64,000 bases of DNA from SIG701 sp045539595 (GCA_045539595.1 JAZQFQ010000016.1:1-64000); one strand, 5' to 3'; shown: positions 41,204-51,225, counted from the first letter of the stretch. The notes: generated by a model from the letters alone, not told the origin. Program-made: numbers and translations.

Positions 41204-42316
41204 TTGATCCAGGTAAATCATCTGACAAAAAAGTATGGTGCATTTCTTGCTGTGGATGATATCAGTTTTCATATTGAAAAGGGGCATGTGTACGGATTTC
41301 TCGGACCGAACGGTGCCGGAAAATCCACTACCATGAATATCATCACCGGCTGTCTTGCCGCCACCGACAGCGAAGTTGTCATCAACGGATATGATATTTA
41401 TGAAGATCCGGTGGAAGCCAAGACGTGCATTGGGTATCTGCCGGAGATGCCTCCATTGTACACGGATATGACTCCGCGGGAGTATCTTCTGTTCGTTGGT
41501 GAGGCAAAAGGTATCGACCCGGCACGGCTGACAGCACACATAGAAGATATTATGAGCAAAACTCACCTGACTAATGTACAGGATCGATTGATTAAGAATC
41601 TGTCCAAAGGATACAAACAGCGGGTCGGAATTGCTCAAGCCATTCTGGGCGATCCGGAGATCATCATTCTGGACGAGCCAACGGTTGGTCTGGATCCGTT
41701 GCAGATCATAGAAATCCGTGATCTGATCAAGGAATTGGGAAAGGACCACACGGTGATTCTGTCCAGCCATATTCTGTCTGAGATCAGCGCGGTGTGCGAT
41801 ACGATTCTCATCATTTCCCACGGAAAGATCGTGGCCGCCGATACCATTGAGAATCTCACCGCATCCACCGACGGATGCCGGATCATTACATTGGACGTCC
41901 GCGGTGATGTGGCGGCCGTTACCGGTGCGCTGGCGGATCTGAGCGAGGCGGTCAACACCACCGTCACATACGGTCTGGGCGGATGCGTCCATGTGACCAT
42001 CGAAACACCGGCTAACATAGATATGCGGGAAGATGTGTTCCGCTTGTTTGCGTCGCACGATATCCCGATTCTGGATATGTCCACAAACGATGTGAGCCTG
42101 GAGGACGTGTTCCTGCGCTTGACGGCGGACAGCATTTCCTTGCCGGCCGAGGAAGATGTGGTGGATGAAGTTACGGATTCCATGGATGCTCCGGAGGAAG
42201 AGGCAGAGGAAGAGTCTGTGGAAGAATCTCCCTACTACGAGCTTCCGAAAAAGAAAAAAAACAAAAAACAAGCCGAAGATGATGATTATACACCCCTGTT
42301 CGGCGGAAAGGAATGA
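41204..42316 (+). CDS. ABC transporter ATPase (GldA/NatA-like) with charged C-terminal tail
   Basis: The protein has 370 residues. It has Walker A GPNGAGKSTTMNIITG, signature NLSKGYKQRVGIAQAIL, Walker B IIILDEPTVGLDP and an H-loop LSSHILSE. The DUF4162-like C-terminal domain (about 215-305) is followed by an unusual ~55-residue tail that is first strongly acidic (DAPEEEAEEESVEE) and then Lys-rich (PKKKKNKKQ). The TTG at 41204 is supported by GGGAGGG 9 bases upstream. It is the first of a four-gene Gld-like system (permease, GldG-like, DUF4340) and should power it. Confidence 0.9.
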   Translation: MIQVNHLTKKYGAFLAVDDISFHIEKGHVYGFLGPNGAGKSTTMNIITGCLAATDSEVVINGYDIYEDPVEAKTCIGYLPEMPPLYTDMTPREYLLFVGEAKGIDPARLTAHIEDIMSKTHLTNVQDRLIKNLSKGYKQRVGIAQAILGDPEIIILDEPTVGLDPLQIIEIRDLIKELGKDHTVILSSHILSEISAVCDTILIISHGKIVAADTIENLTASTDGCRIITLDVRGDVAAVTGALADLSEAVNTTVTYGLGGCVHVTIETPANIDMREDVFRLFASHDIPILDMSTNDVSLEDVFLRLTADSISLPAEEDVVDEVTDSMDAPEEEAEEESVEESPYYELPKKKKNKKQAEDDDYTPLFGGKE

Positions 42317-42327
42317 GGTGCTCTCCC

Positions 42328-43191
42328 ATGTTTGCCATCTATAAACGCGAATTGAAATCCTACTACACAGGAATGATTGCGCCGATTTTCTCCGCTGTCC
42401 TTCTTGTGCTGGTCGGTGTGTTCACCACCGCTACCAATCTGATGGGCGGATATCCGAATTTTGAATATGCGCTGTCATCGACTTTGATCATTTATCTGAT
42501 CATCATGCCTATTTTGTCCATGCGTTCCTTCTCGGAGGATCGACATTCCCGCACGGATCAGCTTCTGTTCTCCCTGCCCATGAAGCTGTCCTCGGTAGTC
42601 ATGGCCAAATATTTCGCCATGGTAAGTGTACTTGGGATCAACTGCGGTATTCTGTGTCTGTATCCGCTGATTCTCTCCTTGTACGGCAGTGTGAATTTTC
42701 TTGTCACCTACGGTGCTATTCTGGCGTTCTTTCTGTTGGGATGTGCCCTGATCGCTATCGGTATGTTTTTGTCCTCACTGACGGAGAGTCAGGTGATCGC
42801 AGCGGTACTTTCGCTGGCCGTATTCATTCTCATCTATATGATGGGCAGCTTGATTACCCTGATTCCCGCGACTTCCGCGGCATCCCTGATCGGTTGCTAT
42901 GGGATTGCCCTTCTGGCCGCCGTGATCCTGTATTATATGACGAAAAATCCCGTTGCGGCCCTTTCTCTTGCCGTGGCTGTGGTTTTCGTTCTCACCGCCG
43001 TGTATCTGATTCGCTCTTCCCTGTTTGAGGGATTGATTCAGAATATTCTTTCCGCCACAGCGCTGTTTGATCGTTTCACTAACTTCACCAACGGCATTCT
43101 GGATATCACTTCCCTTGTGTATTATGCTTCTGTTTCCGCACTGTTCGTTTTCTTTACCGTGCAGTCCATGGAAAAGAAACGCTGGGCGTAA
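42328..43191 (+). CDS. ABC-2-type permease (GldF-like)
   Basis: The protein has 287 residues with six predicted membrane spans. It begins FAIYKRELKSYYTGMIAPIF, a start typical of GldF/NosY-type ABC-2 permeases, and has the RSFSEDRHSRTDQLLFSLPM cytoplasmic loop after the second span. ATG 42328 is chosen over an upstream in-frame start because GAGG at 42315-42318 sits 9 bases before it. It pairs with the ATPase encoded just upstream and is followed after 16 bases by the GldG-like gene. Confidence 0.92.
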   Translation: MFAIYKRELKSYYTGMIAPIFSAVLLVLVGVFTTATNLMGGYPNFEYALSSTLIIYLIIMPILSMRSFSEDRHSRTDQLLFSLPMKLSSVVMAKYFAMVSVLGINCGILCLYPLILSLYGSVNFLVTYGAILAFFLLGCALIAIGMFLSSLTESQVIAAVLSLAVFILIYMMGSLITLIPATSAASLIGCYGIALLAAVILYYMTKNPVAALSLAVAVVFVLTAVYLIRSSLFEGLIQNILSATALFDRFTNFTNGILDITSLVYYASVSALFVFFTVQSMEKKRWA

Positions 43192-43207
43192 GTAAGGAGG
43201 TATACAC

Positions 43208-44668
43208 ATGAAAAACATAACGAAAACCAATATGCGTGCACTTCGCGGCGGCTCCTATAGTTTTGCTGTATGTGCCATTGCCCTGGTGCTGGTCATCGTG
43301 CTCAATCTGTTTGTGGGATCTCTTCCCTCCTCCCTCACCAAGCCGGATGGCAGTACAGTGGGTATGCTGAACATCTGTGAGGAAACCAAGCAAATTGTCA
43401 CCTCCGTCACCGAGCCTGTAACTATTTATCTGGTGGCCCAAAGCGGCATGGAGGACATTACCCTGCAGGAGCTTCTGGCAAGATATGCGGACTTGAACCG
43501 GAACGTGAAAATCGTCACCGTTGACCCGGATATCCGTCCCGGATTTACATCCCAGTACACCCCTGACACGCTGTCCCAGAACAGCATCATCGTGGAAAGT
43601 CAACGCCGCCACACCGTAATCGATTATACGGAAATTTACACCGTATCCTACGATAATCTGACCGAAGAAGATTACTATAACTACTATTATTACGGCATCC
43701 AGCCCCAGGGTACTCCTTACTTCAAAGGCGAGTTGGAATTGACATCCGCCCTGGACTATGTAACACGCAACTACATCCCCACCGTGTATTTCATCAACAA
43801 TCACGACGAGGATACGCTGAACGCCACCATGGCGTCGTACCTGGATGCAGACAGTATTATAACCTCATCCCTTACGCTGCTGGGCGGCGAGGGGATCCCC
43901 GCCGATTGCACGGCGATCATTCTGAACAATCCGAAAACCGATATCAGTGTATTTGAAGCCGAAACGCTTCGCAGTTATCTGAATCGGGGAGGCAATGTGA
44001 TCCTCATCACCGATTATCGGTACTATTCCAATGCAGATATGCCTAATCTGGCCACCGTAGCCGCCCACATGGGCATGCAGTCCGCCGACGGTCTTCTGGT
44101 GGAGGGCGATGCGAACCGCTACAACACCTATCCTTCTTTCCTTCTGCCGAAGCTGATTACGGCAGGTCCCGGAAGCGTCCTTTCATCCAATCTCACCGCG
44201 CTGATCCCCAACGCACATGGTATCGTACTGACCGAGGAAGGAGATGCGGAGGCAAGCACCCTTCTGACCTCCTCCACCGCGTCTTATGTAAAGGTTGCCG
44301 GTTCGAATGCTACGGTGTACGACAAGGAGCCCGATGACATCGACGGCCCCTTCAGCGTGGCAGCTTCATCTACTCTCGCTACGGACAACGGATATGGCAA
44401 GTTCGTCTGGTTTGCCTCCCCCGCTATTGTGTCGGATCAATGGGATTACTATGTAAGCGGCTCCAATTCCGCTGTGTTCATGTCCAGCGTTAACTGGATG
44501 TGTGAGAAGGCCGTATCCGTGTCTGTCCTTGCCAAGCAAATGCAGATCGAGCCCCTTCTGATCAGTCAGGCGGCAGCCAACACCTGGTCTCTGCTGTTGA
44601 CAGTATTTATTCCGGTGGTCATCCTTGGCGGCGGCTTCTATGTATGGATGCGCCGCCGACGCAGATAA
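43208..44668 (+). CDS. GldG-like ABC transporter auxiliary protein
   Basis: The protein has 486 residues. One N-terminal membrane span (about 18-40), a large extracellular ABC_transp_aux/GldG-type domain and a C-terminal membrane span (about 458-480, LLLTVFIPVVILGGGFYVW) followed by a short basic end. Motifs such as ITYLVAQ..., NVKIVTVDPDIRPGF and YLNRGGNVILITDYR match the family layout by eye. In Bacteroidetes GldG works with GldA/GldF in gliding; in Firmicutes such systems have no assigned role. It lies between the permease and DUF4340 genes. Confidence 0.85.
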   Translation: MKNITKTNMRALRGGSYSFAVCAIALVLVIVLNLFVGSLPSSLTKPDGSTVGMLNICEETKQIVTSVTEPVTIYLVAQSGMEDITLQELLARYADLNRNVKIVTVDPDIRPGFTSQYTPDTLSQNSIIVESQRRHTVIDYTEIYTVSYDNLTEEDYYNYYYYGIQPQGTPYFKGELELTSALDYVTRNYIPTVYFINNHDEDTLNATMASYLDADSIITSSLTLLGGEGIPADCTAIILNNPKTDISVFEAETLRSYLNRGGNVILITDYRYYSNADMPNLATVAAHMGMQSADGLLVEGDANRYNTYPSFLLPKLITAGPGSVLSSNLTALIPNAHGIVLTEEGDAEASTLLTSSTASYVKVAGSNATVYDKEPDDIDGPFSVAASSTLATDNGYGKFVWFASPAIVSDQWDYYVSGSNSAVFMSSVNWMCEKAVSVSVLAKQMQIEPLLISQAAANTWSLLLTVFIPVVILGGGFYVWMRRRRR

Positions 44669-44678
44669 GAGGTTTATC

Positions 44679-45641
44679 GTGAAAAAGAAAAAAATATCAA
44701 AATTGCTTATGCCGGTCATTATGCTGGTGCTTACCGCGGCACTATTGATCGCGTATCTGGTACTGGGAAAATCGGATCCGGCGGGTGACGAAACAGACAC
44801 CGGTGATACAAACAGCGAAGTGACCATCATACTCCAGCGGGATGCCAGTACAATCACTGAACTGTCTTACACACTGCACGGCGAGAAACCGCTGACATTC
44901 GCCTACAACAGCGCATCTTCTCAGTGGAGTTATGCCCCCGCACCCGCCTATCCTCTGCTGACGGAACACCTGGATTACATGGCCGCGGCCATTTCCTACA
45001 TTGGTGTATACCGGACGCTGGACACCGGCGACACGGGAATATACGGATTTGAGAATCCTGCGGTGACTATCGATGTGAGCTACGCGGACGGTTCCCGGTA
45101 TTCCTTCGCCATAGGCAATCAGAACAGCATGACGGGCTATCACTACTTTAAGGATCTGGAGAGCGGCACGGTGTACACCATCGATCCGGCACTGCTTCCC
45201 TATTTCCAGGTAAAACTGGAGGATATGTTCGCTTACGATTCCCTCAATACCGATGTGGAGGAAGCATATATTACCTCCCTCACATGGAATGTGGACGGCG
45301 ACACGGGTACGTTGGAGAATCTATCGGAGAAGGACCGCAGTACAATCTATGCGGCCTATCAATCTCTCAAGCCTGCTATGTGCGCAGACTGGAGCGGCAC
45401 CGATGATGCCCTGGCTTCGTATGGTATCGGGAATAATACGGTAACGATTGGCTATCGGCGTGCGGTGGCTTCTGCGGATGAATCGGGCAACGAAGTAACC
45501 ACCCGTATTGCGGCCACATACACAATTCAATTCGGCACTCCTGCCGGTGACGGAAGGATTCCCTATGTTCTCCCCAACTCCCACGTGATTTATCTGGCGG
45601 ATTTCTCTCTGTTGGAGCCGGCCATCTCCCTTATGAGTTGA
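44679..45641 (+). CDS. DUF4340-domain membrane-anchored protein
   Basis: The protein has 320 residues. It has a Lys-rich N-terminus (MKKKKISK), a membrane span about 9-28, then an extracellular beta-rich DUF4340-type domain: LTYTLHGEKPLTFAY, TLDTGDTGIYGFENPAVTIDVSYADG (quoted by parts), GNQNSMTGYHYFKD and TVYTIDPALLPYF. The GTG at 44679 with AGAGG 6 bases upstream is chosen; an upstream in-frame start lies inside the GldG-like gene. DUF4340 proteins regularly accompany GldG-like genes. The operon ends here at a terminator. Confidence 0.88.
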   Translation: MKKKKISKLLMPVIMLVLTAALLIAYLVLGKSDPAGDETDTGDTNSEVTIILQRDASTITELSYTLHGEKPLTFAYNSASSQWSYAPAPAYPLLTEHLDYMAAAISYIGVYRTLDTGDTGIYGFENPAVTIDVSYADGSRYSFAIGNQNSMTGYHYFKDLESGTVYTIDPALLPYFQVKLEDMFAYDSLNTDVEEAYITSLTWNVDGDTGTLENLSEKDRSTIYAAYQSLKPAMCADWSGTDDALASYGIGNNTVTIGYRRAVASADESGNEVTTRIAATYTIQFGTPAGDGRIPYVLPNSHVIYLADFSLLEPAISLMS

Positions 45642-45646
45642 CGCAG

Positions 45647-45687
45647 AAACCATCCTTTGTATTTTTGAATATAAAGGATGGTTTTTC
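45647..45687 (+). terminator. Intrinsic terminator of the Gld-like operon
   Basis: Stem AAACCATCCTTT (45647-45658) with AAAGGATGGTTT (45673-45684) and a T-run; a few more pairs extend into the loop. Confidence 0.88.
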
Positions 45688-45697
45688 TGTATAAGTC

Positions 45698-45726
45698 TTT
45701 CATTATCCTGGGAAATATGGTATACT
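45698..45726 (+). promoter_or_regulatory. Possible promoter of the ABC exporter pair
   Basis: TTTCAT (45698-45703), 17-base spacer, TATACT (45721-45726). The -35 is a poor match. Confidence 0.45.
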
Positions 45727-45766
45727 AGTTATAATTGCTTATCTTGATTGTCACGGTGGTGTTTTC

Positions 45767-47497
45767 TTGAAAAAATTATTATCTCAAATGAAATATTATA
45801 AATGGGAATGTATTCTCGGACCGCTCTTCAAGCTGTTTGAGGCTTCTCTGGAATTGATCGTTCCGCTGATTATCGGGCGCACGATTGACGTGGGCATACG
45901 CGATCGGGATACCGGCTACATTCTCGTACAGTGCCTGATTCTGGCTGCGTTGGGGCTGGTGGGACTTCTGTTTTCCGTTACGGCTCAGTATTTTGCCGCC
46001 CGTGCGGCTGTCGGCTCCACGGCCCGCCTGAAGCATGACTTGTTTGTCCACCTCGGAAAACTTTCCTATTCCAACCTGGACAAACTGGGCTCATCCACCA
46101 TGATCACCCGCATGACCAGCGATATGAATCAGATCCAGAACGGTATCAATCTGACACTGCGCCTGCTTCTCCGCTCCCCCTTCGTAGTGTTCGGTGCCAT
46201 GATTATGGCGTTCACCATCGATACCCCCTCCGCACTGGTATTTGCCTGCGCTATCCCAGTTCTTTCCGTGATCGTGTTCGGTATCATGCTGGTGAGCATC
46301 CCCCTCTACAAGCGGGTGCAAAACGCGCTGGACCACGTCCTCAAAATCACCCGCGAAAACCTGAACGGTGTTCGTGTGATCCGTGCGTTCTGCCGGGAGG
46401 AAAAAGAAGTCTCCGATTTTACCGAGAGCAATCAGTACTTATTCACACAGCAGCGTTTTGTCGGCAGAATTTCGGCCTTGATGAATCCACTCACCTATGT
46501 CATCATCAATATCGCTATCGCTGTGCTGATCTATGTGGGCGCAATCCGCGTGGAGTACGGTATTCTGACCCAGGGTGCTGTGATCGCGCTGTACAACTAT
46601 ATGTCACAGATCCTTGTGGAATTAATCAAACTGGCCAATCTGATCATCAACATAACCAAATCCATGGCGTGCGCCAATCGGGTGCAATCCATTTTTGAAA
46701 TTGAAACCGGCATGAAAAATTATCCAGAAGTTTCGGGTGCGGTACAGAATGAGGATGCGATCCGCTTTGAACATGTGACCATGCAGTACACGGAAGGTGC
46801 GGATGCGGCTCTGACGGATATTACCTTTTCCGTGAAGCGCGGTGAGACGGTAGGTATCATTGGAGGCACCGGCAGCGGTAAATCCACGCTGGTACAGCTG
46901 ATTCCCCGCTTCTACGATGTGCTGGACGGTTGCGTGACCGTCAACGGAATCGATGTGCGGGCGCAGAATGAGGCGGATTTACGCGGGCGCATCGGCTATG
47001 TACCACAGAAGGCGGTACTTCTGCGTGGATCGGTGCGGGATAATCTCCGCATGGGTAACCACAACACCACCGATGCGGAATTGTGGCATGCCATGGAAAT
47101 CGCGCAACTCAAAGACGTAATCACCGCCAAAGACGGCGGATTGGATTATCCGATTGAACAAGGCGGAAAGAATCTATCCGGCGGTCAGCGCCAGCGATTG
47201 ACCATCGCCCGCGCGCTGGTGCGCAAGCCGGAAATCCTGATTCTGGACGACAGCGCGTCCGCTTTGGATCTGGCAACGGATGCAGCTTTGCGCCGTGCCC
47301 TGCGGGGCTTGGATCCGGACACCACCGTGATCGTCGTGTCCCAGCGGACATCGTCCCTGGTCCATGCGGACAAAATTATCGTTCTGGATGACGGATGCAT
47401 GGTGGGAATGGGAACCCACGATGAACTGCTGCAGAATTGCCCCGTGTATCAAGAAATCCACTATTCCCAGTATCCGGAAAAGGAGGCGGGACGATGA
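45767..47497 (+). CDS. ABC exporter subunit with degenerate ATP site (heterodimer partner 1)
   Basis: The protein has 576 residues: N-terminal six-span transmembrane domain and C-terminal nucleotide-binding domain. Walker A GGTGSGKSTL and signature LSGGQRQRLTIARAL are intact. However, Walker B reads ILILDDSASALD (Asp in place of the catalytic Glu) and the switch His is Gln (VVSQRTSS). This is the pattern of the degenerate site in heterodimeric exporters of the TM287/288 or BmrCD type. The start is TTG at 45767. Its stop overlaps the partner gene by 4 bases. Substrate unknown (drugs, peptides or lipids). Confidence 0.92.
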   Translation: MKKLLSQMKYYKWECILGPLFKLFEASLELIVPLIIGRTIDVGIRDRDTGYILVQCLILAALGLVGLLFSVTAQYFAARAAVGSTARLKHDLFVHLGKLSYSNLDKLGSSTMITRMTSDMNQIQNGINLTLRLLLRSPFVVFGAMIMAFTIDTPSALVFACAIPVLSVIVFGIMLVSIPLYKRVQNALDHVLKITRENLNGVRVIRAFCREEKEVSDFTESNQYLFTQQRFVGRISALMNPLTYVIINIAIAVLIYVGAIRVEYGILTQGAVIALYNYMSQILVELIKLANLIINITKSMACANRVQSIFEIETGMKNYPEVSGAVQNEDAIRFEHVTMQYTEGADAALTDITFSVKRGETVGIIGGTGSGKSTLVQLIPRFYDVLDGCVTVNGIDVRAQNEADLRGRIGYVPQKAVLLRGSVRDNLRMGNHNTTDAELWHAMEIAQLKDVITAKDGGLDYPIEQGGKNLSGGQRQRLTIARALVRKPEILILDDSASALDLATDAALRRALRGLDPDTTVIVVSQRTSSLVHADKIIVLDDGCMVGMGTHDELLQNCPVYQEIHYSQYPEKEAGR

Positions 47498-49242
47498 AAA
47501 AGAGAAACCAAGTTCCTACCACCATCGGCAAGGTATTTTTGTACATGAAAAAATACCGTTGGCTTATTGCGGTCTCCCTGTTTCTTGCGCTTTCTTCCGT
47601 GGTGCTGACATTGTATGTCCCAATCCTCATCGGACGTGCCATCGATGATATTGTCGAGGCGGGACAGGTGAATTTTTCCCGCATTGTTCCGCTTCTGGCT
47701 GAGGCGTGCATTCTGGTTGCACTGACCACAGTACTGCAATGGATCATGAACACGGTAAACAACCGGATCACGTACAGCGTGGTGCGGGATGTACGAGGCG
47801 AAGCCTTTTCCCACATTCAGGAACTGCCGCTTTCCTATCTGGACAGACACCCCAGCGGAGCAATCGTCAGCCGTGTTATCGCGGACGCCGATCAATTTGC
47901 CGACGGATTGCTGATGGGATTTACCCAATTGTTCACCGGTATCGCAACGATTGTGGGCACACTCATCTTTATGCTGACGATCCATCCGCTGATCGCAGTT
48001 GTGGTGGTGGTTCTCACGCCAGTATCGTTGCTGGTGGCCAAATTTATTGCCTCGCGCACCTATTCCATGTTTCATAAACAATCCGAAGTACGCGGCACCC
48101 AAACCGCACTCATCGATGAAATTCTTGGGAATCAAAAACTGGTCCGAGCGTTTTCCTATGAGGAGACGGCTCTTTCCCGTTTTGATGATGTCAACAGTGA
48201 GTTGGAGAAGTGCTCCCTGAAAGCGATCTTTTTCTCCTCTCTTGTGAACCCGACCACCCGCTTTGTGAATAGTTTGGTATATGCCGCTGTTGCATTGAGC
48301 GGTGCAATCGCTGCCGTCTCCGGCACGTTATCGATCGGTTCACTGAGCTGTTTTTTGAGTTACGCCAACCAATATACGAAGCCCTTCAATGAGATCTCCG
48401 GCGTGATCACCGAGCTGCAAAACGCCCTCGCCTGCGCCTCCCGTTTGTTTGAACTGATCGAAGCACCCGCACTAACTCCGGATGCGGCGGATGCAGATTC
48501 GCTGGAGCACGCGGCAGGCCGTGTAGATTTGCACGATGTTACCTTCTCCTATACCCCGGAGCAATCCCTGATCCGCAACTTGAATTTGCACGTCCAGCCC
48601 GGTCAGCGCATTGCCATCGTAGGCCCCACCGGATGCGGCAAAACAACGCTGATCAATTTGCTGATGCGTTTCTATGACGTAAATTCAGGATGTATATCCA
48701 TAGATGGATTCTCCTTGTCTTCCCTGGCGCGGGCGAATCTGCGGAAAAATTTCGGCATGGTGCTTCAAGATACCTGGCTGAAATCCGGCACAGTCCGGGA
48801 AAATATCAAATTCGGTTCGCCGGATGCCAGCGACGAAGATATGATTCGCGCCGCCAAGGCTTCCCATGCCCACAACTTCATCCGTCGCCTGCCGCAGGGG
48901 TATGATACCGTGATCGGTGAAGACGGAGGAACCTTATCGCAGGGACAGAAGCAGTTGCTTTGCATTTCCCGCGTCATGTTGTGTCTGCCCCCCATGCTGA
49001 TCCTGGACGAGGCCACCTCCTCCATCGATACACGAACAGAAATACGTATTCAGAAAGCGTTTCAGGCCATGATGGAGGGCCGCACCAGCTTTATTGTCGC
49101 TCACCGTCTTTCCACAATCCGCGAGGCCGATATGATTCTCGTCATGAATCAAGGAAATGTAATTGAACAAGGCACGCACGAAGAGTTGTTGGCAAAAAAT
49201 GGATTTTACACCCAGCTTTACAACAGTCAATTCGGCGAATGA
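47494..49242 (+). CDS. ABC exporter subunit with canonical ATP site (heterodimer partner 2)
   Basis: The protein has 582 residues: six-span transmembrane domain then ATPase. Walker A GPTGCGKTTL, Walker B MLILDEATSSID with the catalytic Glu, and H-loop FIVAHRLSTI are canonical. The signature reads LSQGQKQLL, the variant common in this subunit type. The ATG at 47494 overlaps the partner's stop (ATGA), and GGAGGCGGG precedes it; a longer in-frame start at 47437 lies inside the partner gene. The two gene products should form one exporter. Confidence 0.94.
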   Translation: MKKRNQVPTTIGKVFLYMKKYRWLIAVSLFLALSSVVLTLYVPILIGRAIDDIVEAGQVNFSRIVPLLAEACILVALTTVLQWIMNTVNNRITYSVVRDVRGEAFSHIQELPLSYLDRHPSGAIVSRVIADADQFADGLLMGFTQLFTGIATIVGTLIFMLTIHPLIAVVVVVLTPVSLLVAKFIASRTYSMFHKQSEVRGTQTALIDEILGNQKLVRAFSYEETALSRFDDVNSELEKCSLKAIFFSSLVNPTTRFVNSLVYAAVALSGAIAAVSGTLSIGSLSCFLSYANQYTKPFNEISGVITELQNALACASRLFELIEAPALTPDAADADSLEHAAGRVDLHDVTFSYTPEQSLIRNLNLHVQPGQRIAIVGPTGCGKTTLINLLMRFYDVNSGCISIDGFSLSSLARANLRKNFGMVLQDTWLKSGTVRENIKFGSPDASDEDMIRAAKASHAHNFIRRLPQGYDTVIGEDGGTLSQGQKQLLCISRVMLCLPPMLILDEATSSIDTRTEIRIQKAFQAMMEGRTSFIVAHRLSTIREADMILVMNQGNVIEQGTHEELLAKNGFYTQLYNSQFGE

Positions 49243-49273
49243 TACAAATCGGCGGTATAATTACTGCGATCTA

Positions 49274-49302
49274 TTGACATCTTTGCATAAAACTGGTATA
49301 AT
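49274..49302 (+). promoter_or_regulatory. Consensus sigma-A promoter of htpG
   Basis: TTGACA (49274-49279), 17-base spacer, TATAAT (49297-49302). Leader about 55 bases. No CIRCE-like inverted repeat is visible in it. Confidence 0.9.
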
Positions 49303-49364
49303 TATTTTTAGAGAAAACGTATGTGCTTTCTATCACTATTCCCAAAGAAAACGAGGCTTATCCT

Positions 49365-51224
49365 ATGAATGATTCTTCCCTTCAGCGCGGCGGTATCCGT
49401 GTTGAAATTGAGCATATCTTCCCCATCATCAAAAAATGGCTGTATTCCGAAAAGGAAATCTTCTTGCGCGAAATCGTATCCAATGCCTGTGACGCCGTGA
49501 CAAAACTACGCCGTCTTTCCTCTCTGGGCGAGGTAAAGGATCTGGATTTATCCGGCGCTAAGATTCAAGTTATTTTGGATAAATCGGAGAAAACCATCAC
49601 CGTCACGGATACCGGTATCGGCATGACGGAGGAGGAATTACAGAAATATATCTGCCAGATCGCGCTCTCCGGTGCTTTGGATTTCGTACAGAAGTACGAA
49701 AATGCCGACACCTCTGCTGAATCCGGCATTATCGGCCATTTTGGGCTTGGCTTTTATTCTTCTTTCATGGTCAGCGATACTGTGGATGTGATCACTCGTT
49801 CGTACACATCGGACCGTGTGATCAAATGGAGCTGCACAGAAGCCGGCGAATACCAGATTCAGTCCGACTATGAGGATGACGATCTGCTGGACGGACACGG
49901 AACAGCTGTCATTATGCATATCAGCGAAGAGGGTGAAGAATTTCTCAATGCATATCGCCTCAAAGAAGTGCTCAACAAATATTGTGCATTCATGCCGGTG
50001 GACGTGTATTTTGAGGATGCGGCTGAGGAGCAGAAAGAAGATGCTGCACCGGCTCCCATCAATGATACAAATCCCCTGTGGCTTCGTCAACCATCCGACA
50101 TTACGGATGAGGAATACAAGGCTTTTTATCACAAGGTTTTCGGTGATTTCAAGGATCCCTTGTTCTATATTCACCTCCGTGCCGATTATCCGTTGAATTT
50201 CAAGGGAATTCTGTACTTCCCCCGTATTTCCAACGAGTATGAAAGTCTGGAAGGACAGGTCAAGTTGTTCTACAACCAGGTATTCGTGGCGGACAACATA
50301 AAAGAAGTCATCCCCGAATATCTTCTTATGCTGAAGGGCGTTCTGGATTGCCCGGAGATGCCGCTGAACGTTTCCCGCAGTTATCTGCAGAACAGCGGAT
50401 ATGTGAGCAAAATTTCCGCTCATATCACAAAAAAGGTGGCGGATAAGATCAATTCCCTGTTCAACACAGAACGGGAGAAGTTTGAGGAATTGTGGCGTGA
50501 TCTGAAGACCTTCGTGGAATACGGATGTATGCGCGATCGCAAGTTTTACGACCGCGTAAAAGACAGTTTGCTTCTGGAAAAGTGCAGCGGCGGATTTGTC
50601 ACGCTGAATGAATATCTGGAACAAGCCAAAGAAAAGCACGAGAACAAAGTGTATTATGCAACGGATAAAGTGGCACAATCCCAATATATCTCCCTTCTGG
50701 AAAAGGAAGAACTGGAAGTAATCCTTCTGGATCGGGTTCTGGACACGCAATTTATCAATGTAATTGAGAATAACCATGACGGAGTAAAATTTGTACGCGT
50801 TGATGCGGAGATCGCCGATGCGCTCCAAAACAGCGAAGCAGCCCCGGAATGCACCGGCGCTGTATCCGTATTCGAGAAGGTTGTACAGGATGGCGTAAAG
50901 GTGGAGGTCCAGCATATCAAGAACAATGATGTGCCCGCCATTCTGACCGTGTCCGAAGAAAGTCGCCGCATGGATGACATGATGAAAATGTATGGCATGC
51001 CTGGCGGCAGTGCCGGCAACTTCCCTTTGGAATCCAGATTGGTACTGAACGCCGCCAGCGATCTGATCCGGAAAATCGACGCACTGTACGAAAGTGACAG
51101 CGGAAAAGCGGAGGTGTTGGCCCGTCAGATTTTCGCCCTTTCCGTTCTCAGTCAGCGAAAACTGACGGCGGACGAATTGAATGATTTCCTTACCGACAGT
51201 TATTCCCTTTTGTCTATGCTGTAA
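49365..51224 (+). CDS. htpG: Chaperone HtpG (Hsp90)
   Basis: ATP-dependent cytosolic chaperone, 619 residues (family about 620-640). The GHKL ATPase domain is clear: FLREIVSNACDAVTKL, VTDTGIGMTEEEL, GHFGLGFYSSFMVSD and GTAVIMHI. The middle and C-terminal dimerisation domains follow (YFPRISNEYES, VKLFYNQVFVADN, LNVSRSYLQNSG). The ATG at 49365 has GAGG 8 bases upstream. It is driven by a full-consensus promoter. The next gene starts 1 base after its stop. Confidence 0.97.
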   Translation: MNDSSLQRGGIRVEIEHIFPIIKKWLYSEKEIFLREIVSNACDAVTKLRRLSSLGEVKDLDLSGAKIQVILDKSEKTITVTDTGIGMTEEELQKYICQIALSGALDFVQKYENADTSAESGIIGHFGLGFYSSFMVSDTVDVITRSYTSDRVIKWSCTEAGEYQIQSDYEDDDLLDGHGTAVIMHISEEGEEFLNAYRLKEVLNKYCAFMPVDVYFEDAAEEQKEDAAPAPINDTNPLWLRQPSDITDEEYKAFYHKVFGDFKDPLFYIHLRADYPLNFKGILYFPRISNEYESLEGQVKLFYNQVFVADNIKEVIPEYLLMLKGVLDCPEMPLNVSRSYLQNSGYVSKISAHITKKVADKINSLFNTEREKFEELWRDLKTFVEYGCMRDRKFYDRVKDSLLLEKCSGGFVTLNEYLEQAKEKHENKVYYATDKVAQSQYISLLEKEELEVILLDRVLDTQFINVIENNHDGVKFVRVDAEIADALQNSEAAPECTGAVSVFEKVVQDGVKVEVQHIKNNDVPAILTVSEESRRMDDMMKMYGMPGGSAGNFPLESRLVLNAASDLIRKIDALYESDSGKAEVLARQIFALSVLSQRKLTADELNDFLTDSYSLLSML

Positions 51225-51225
51225 T

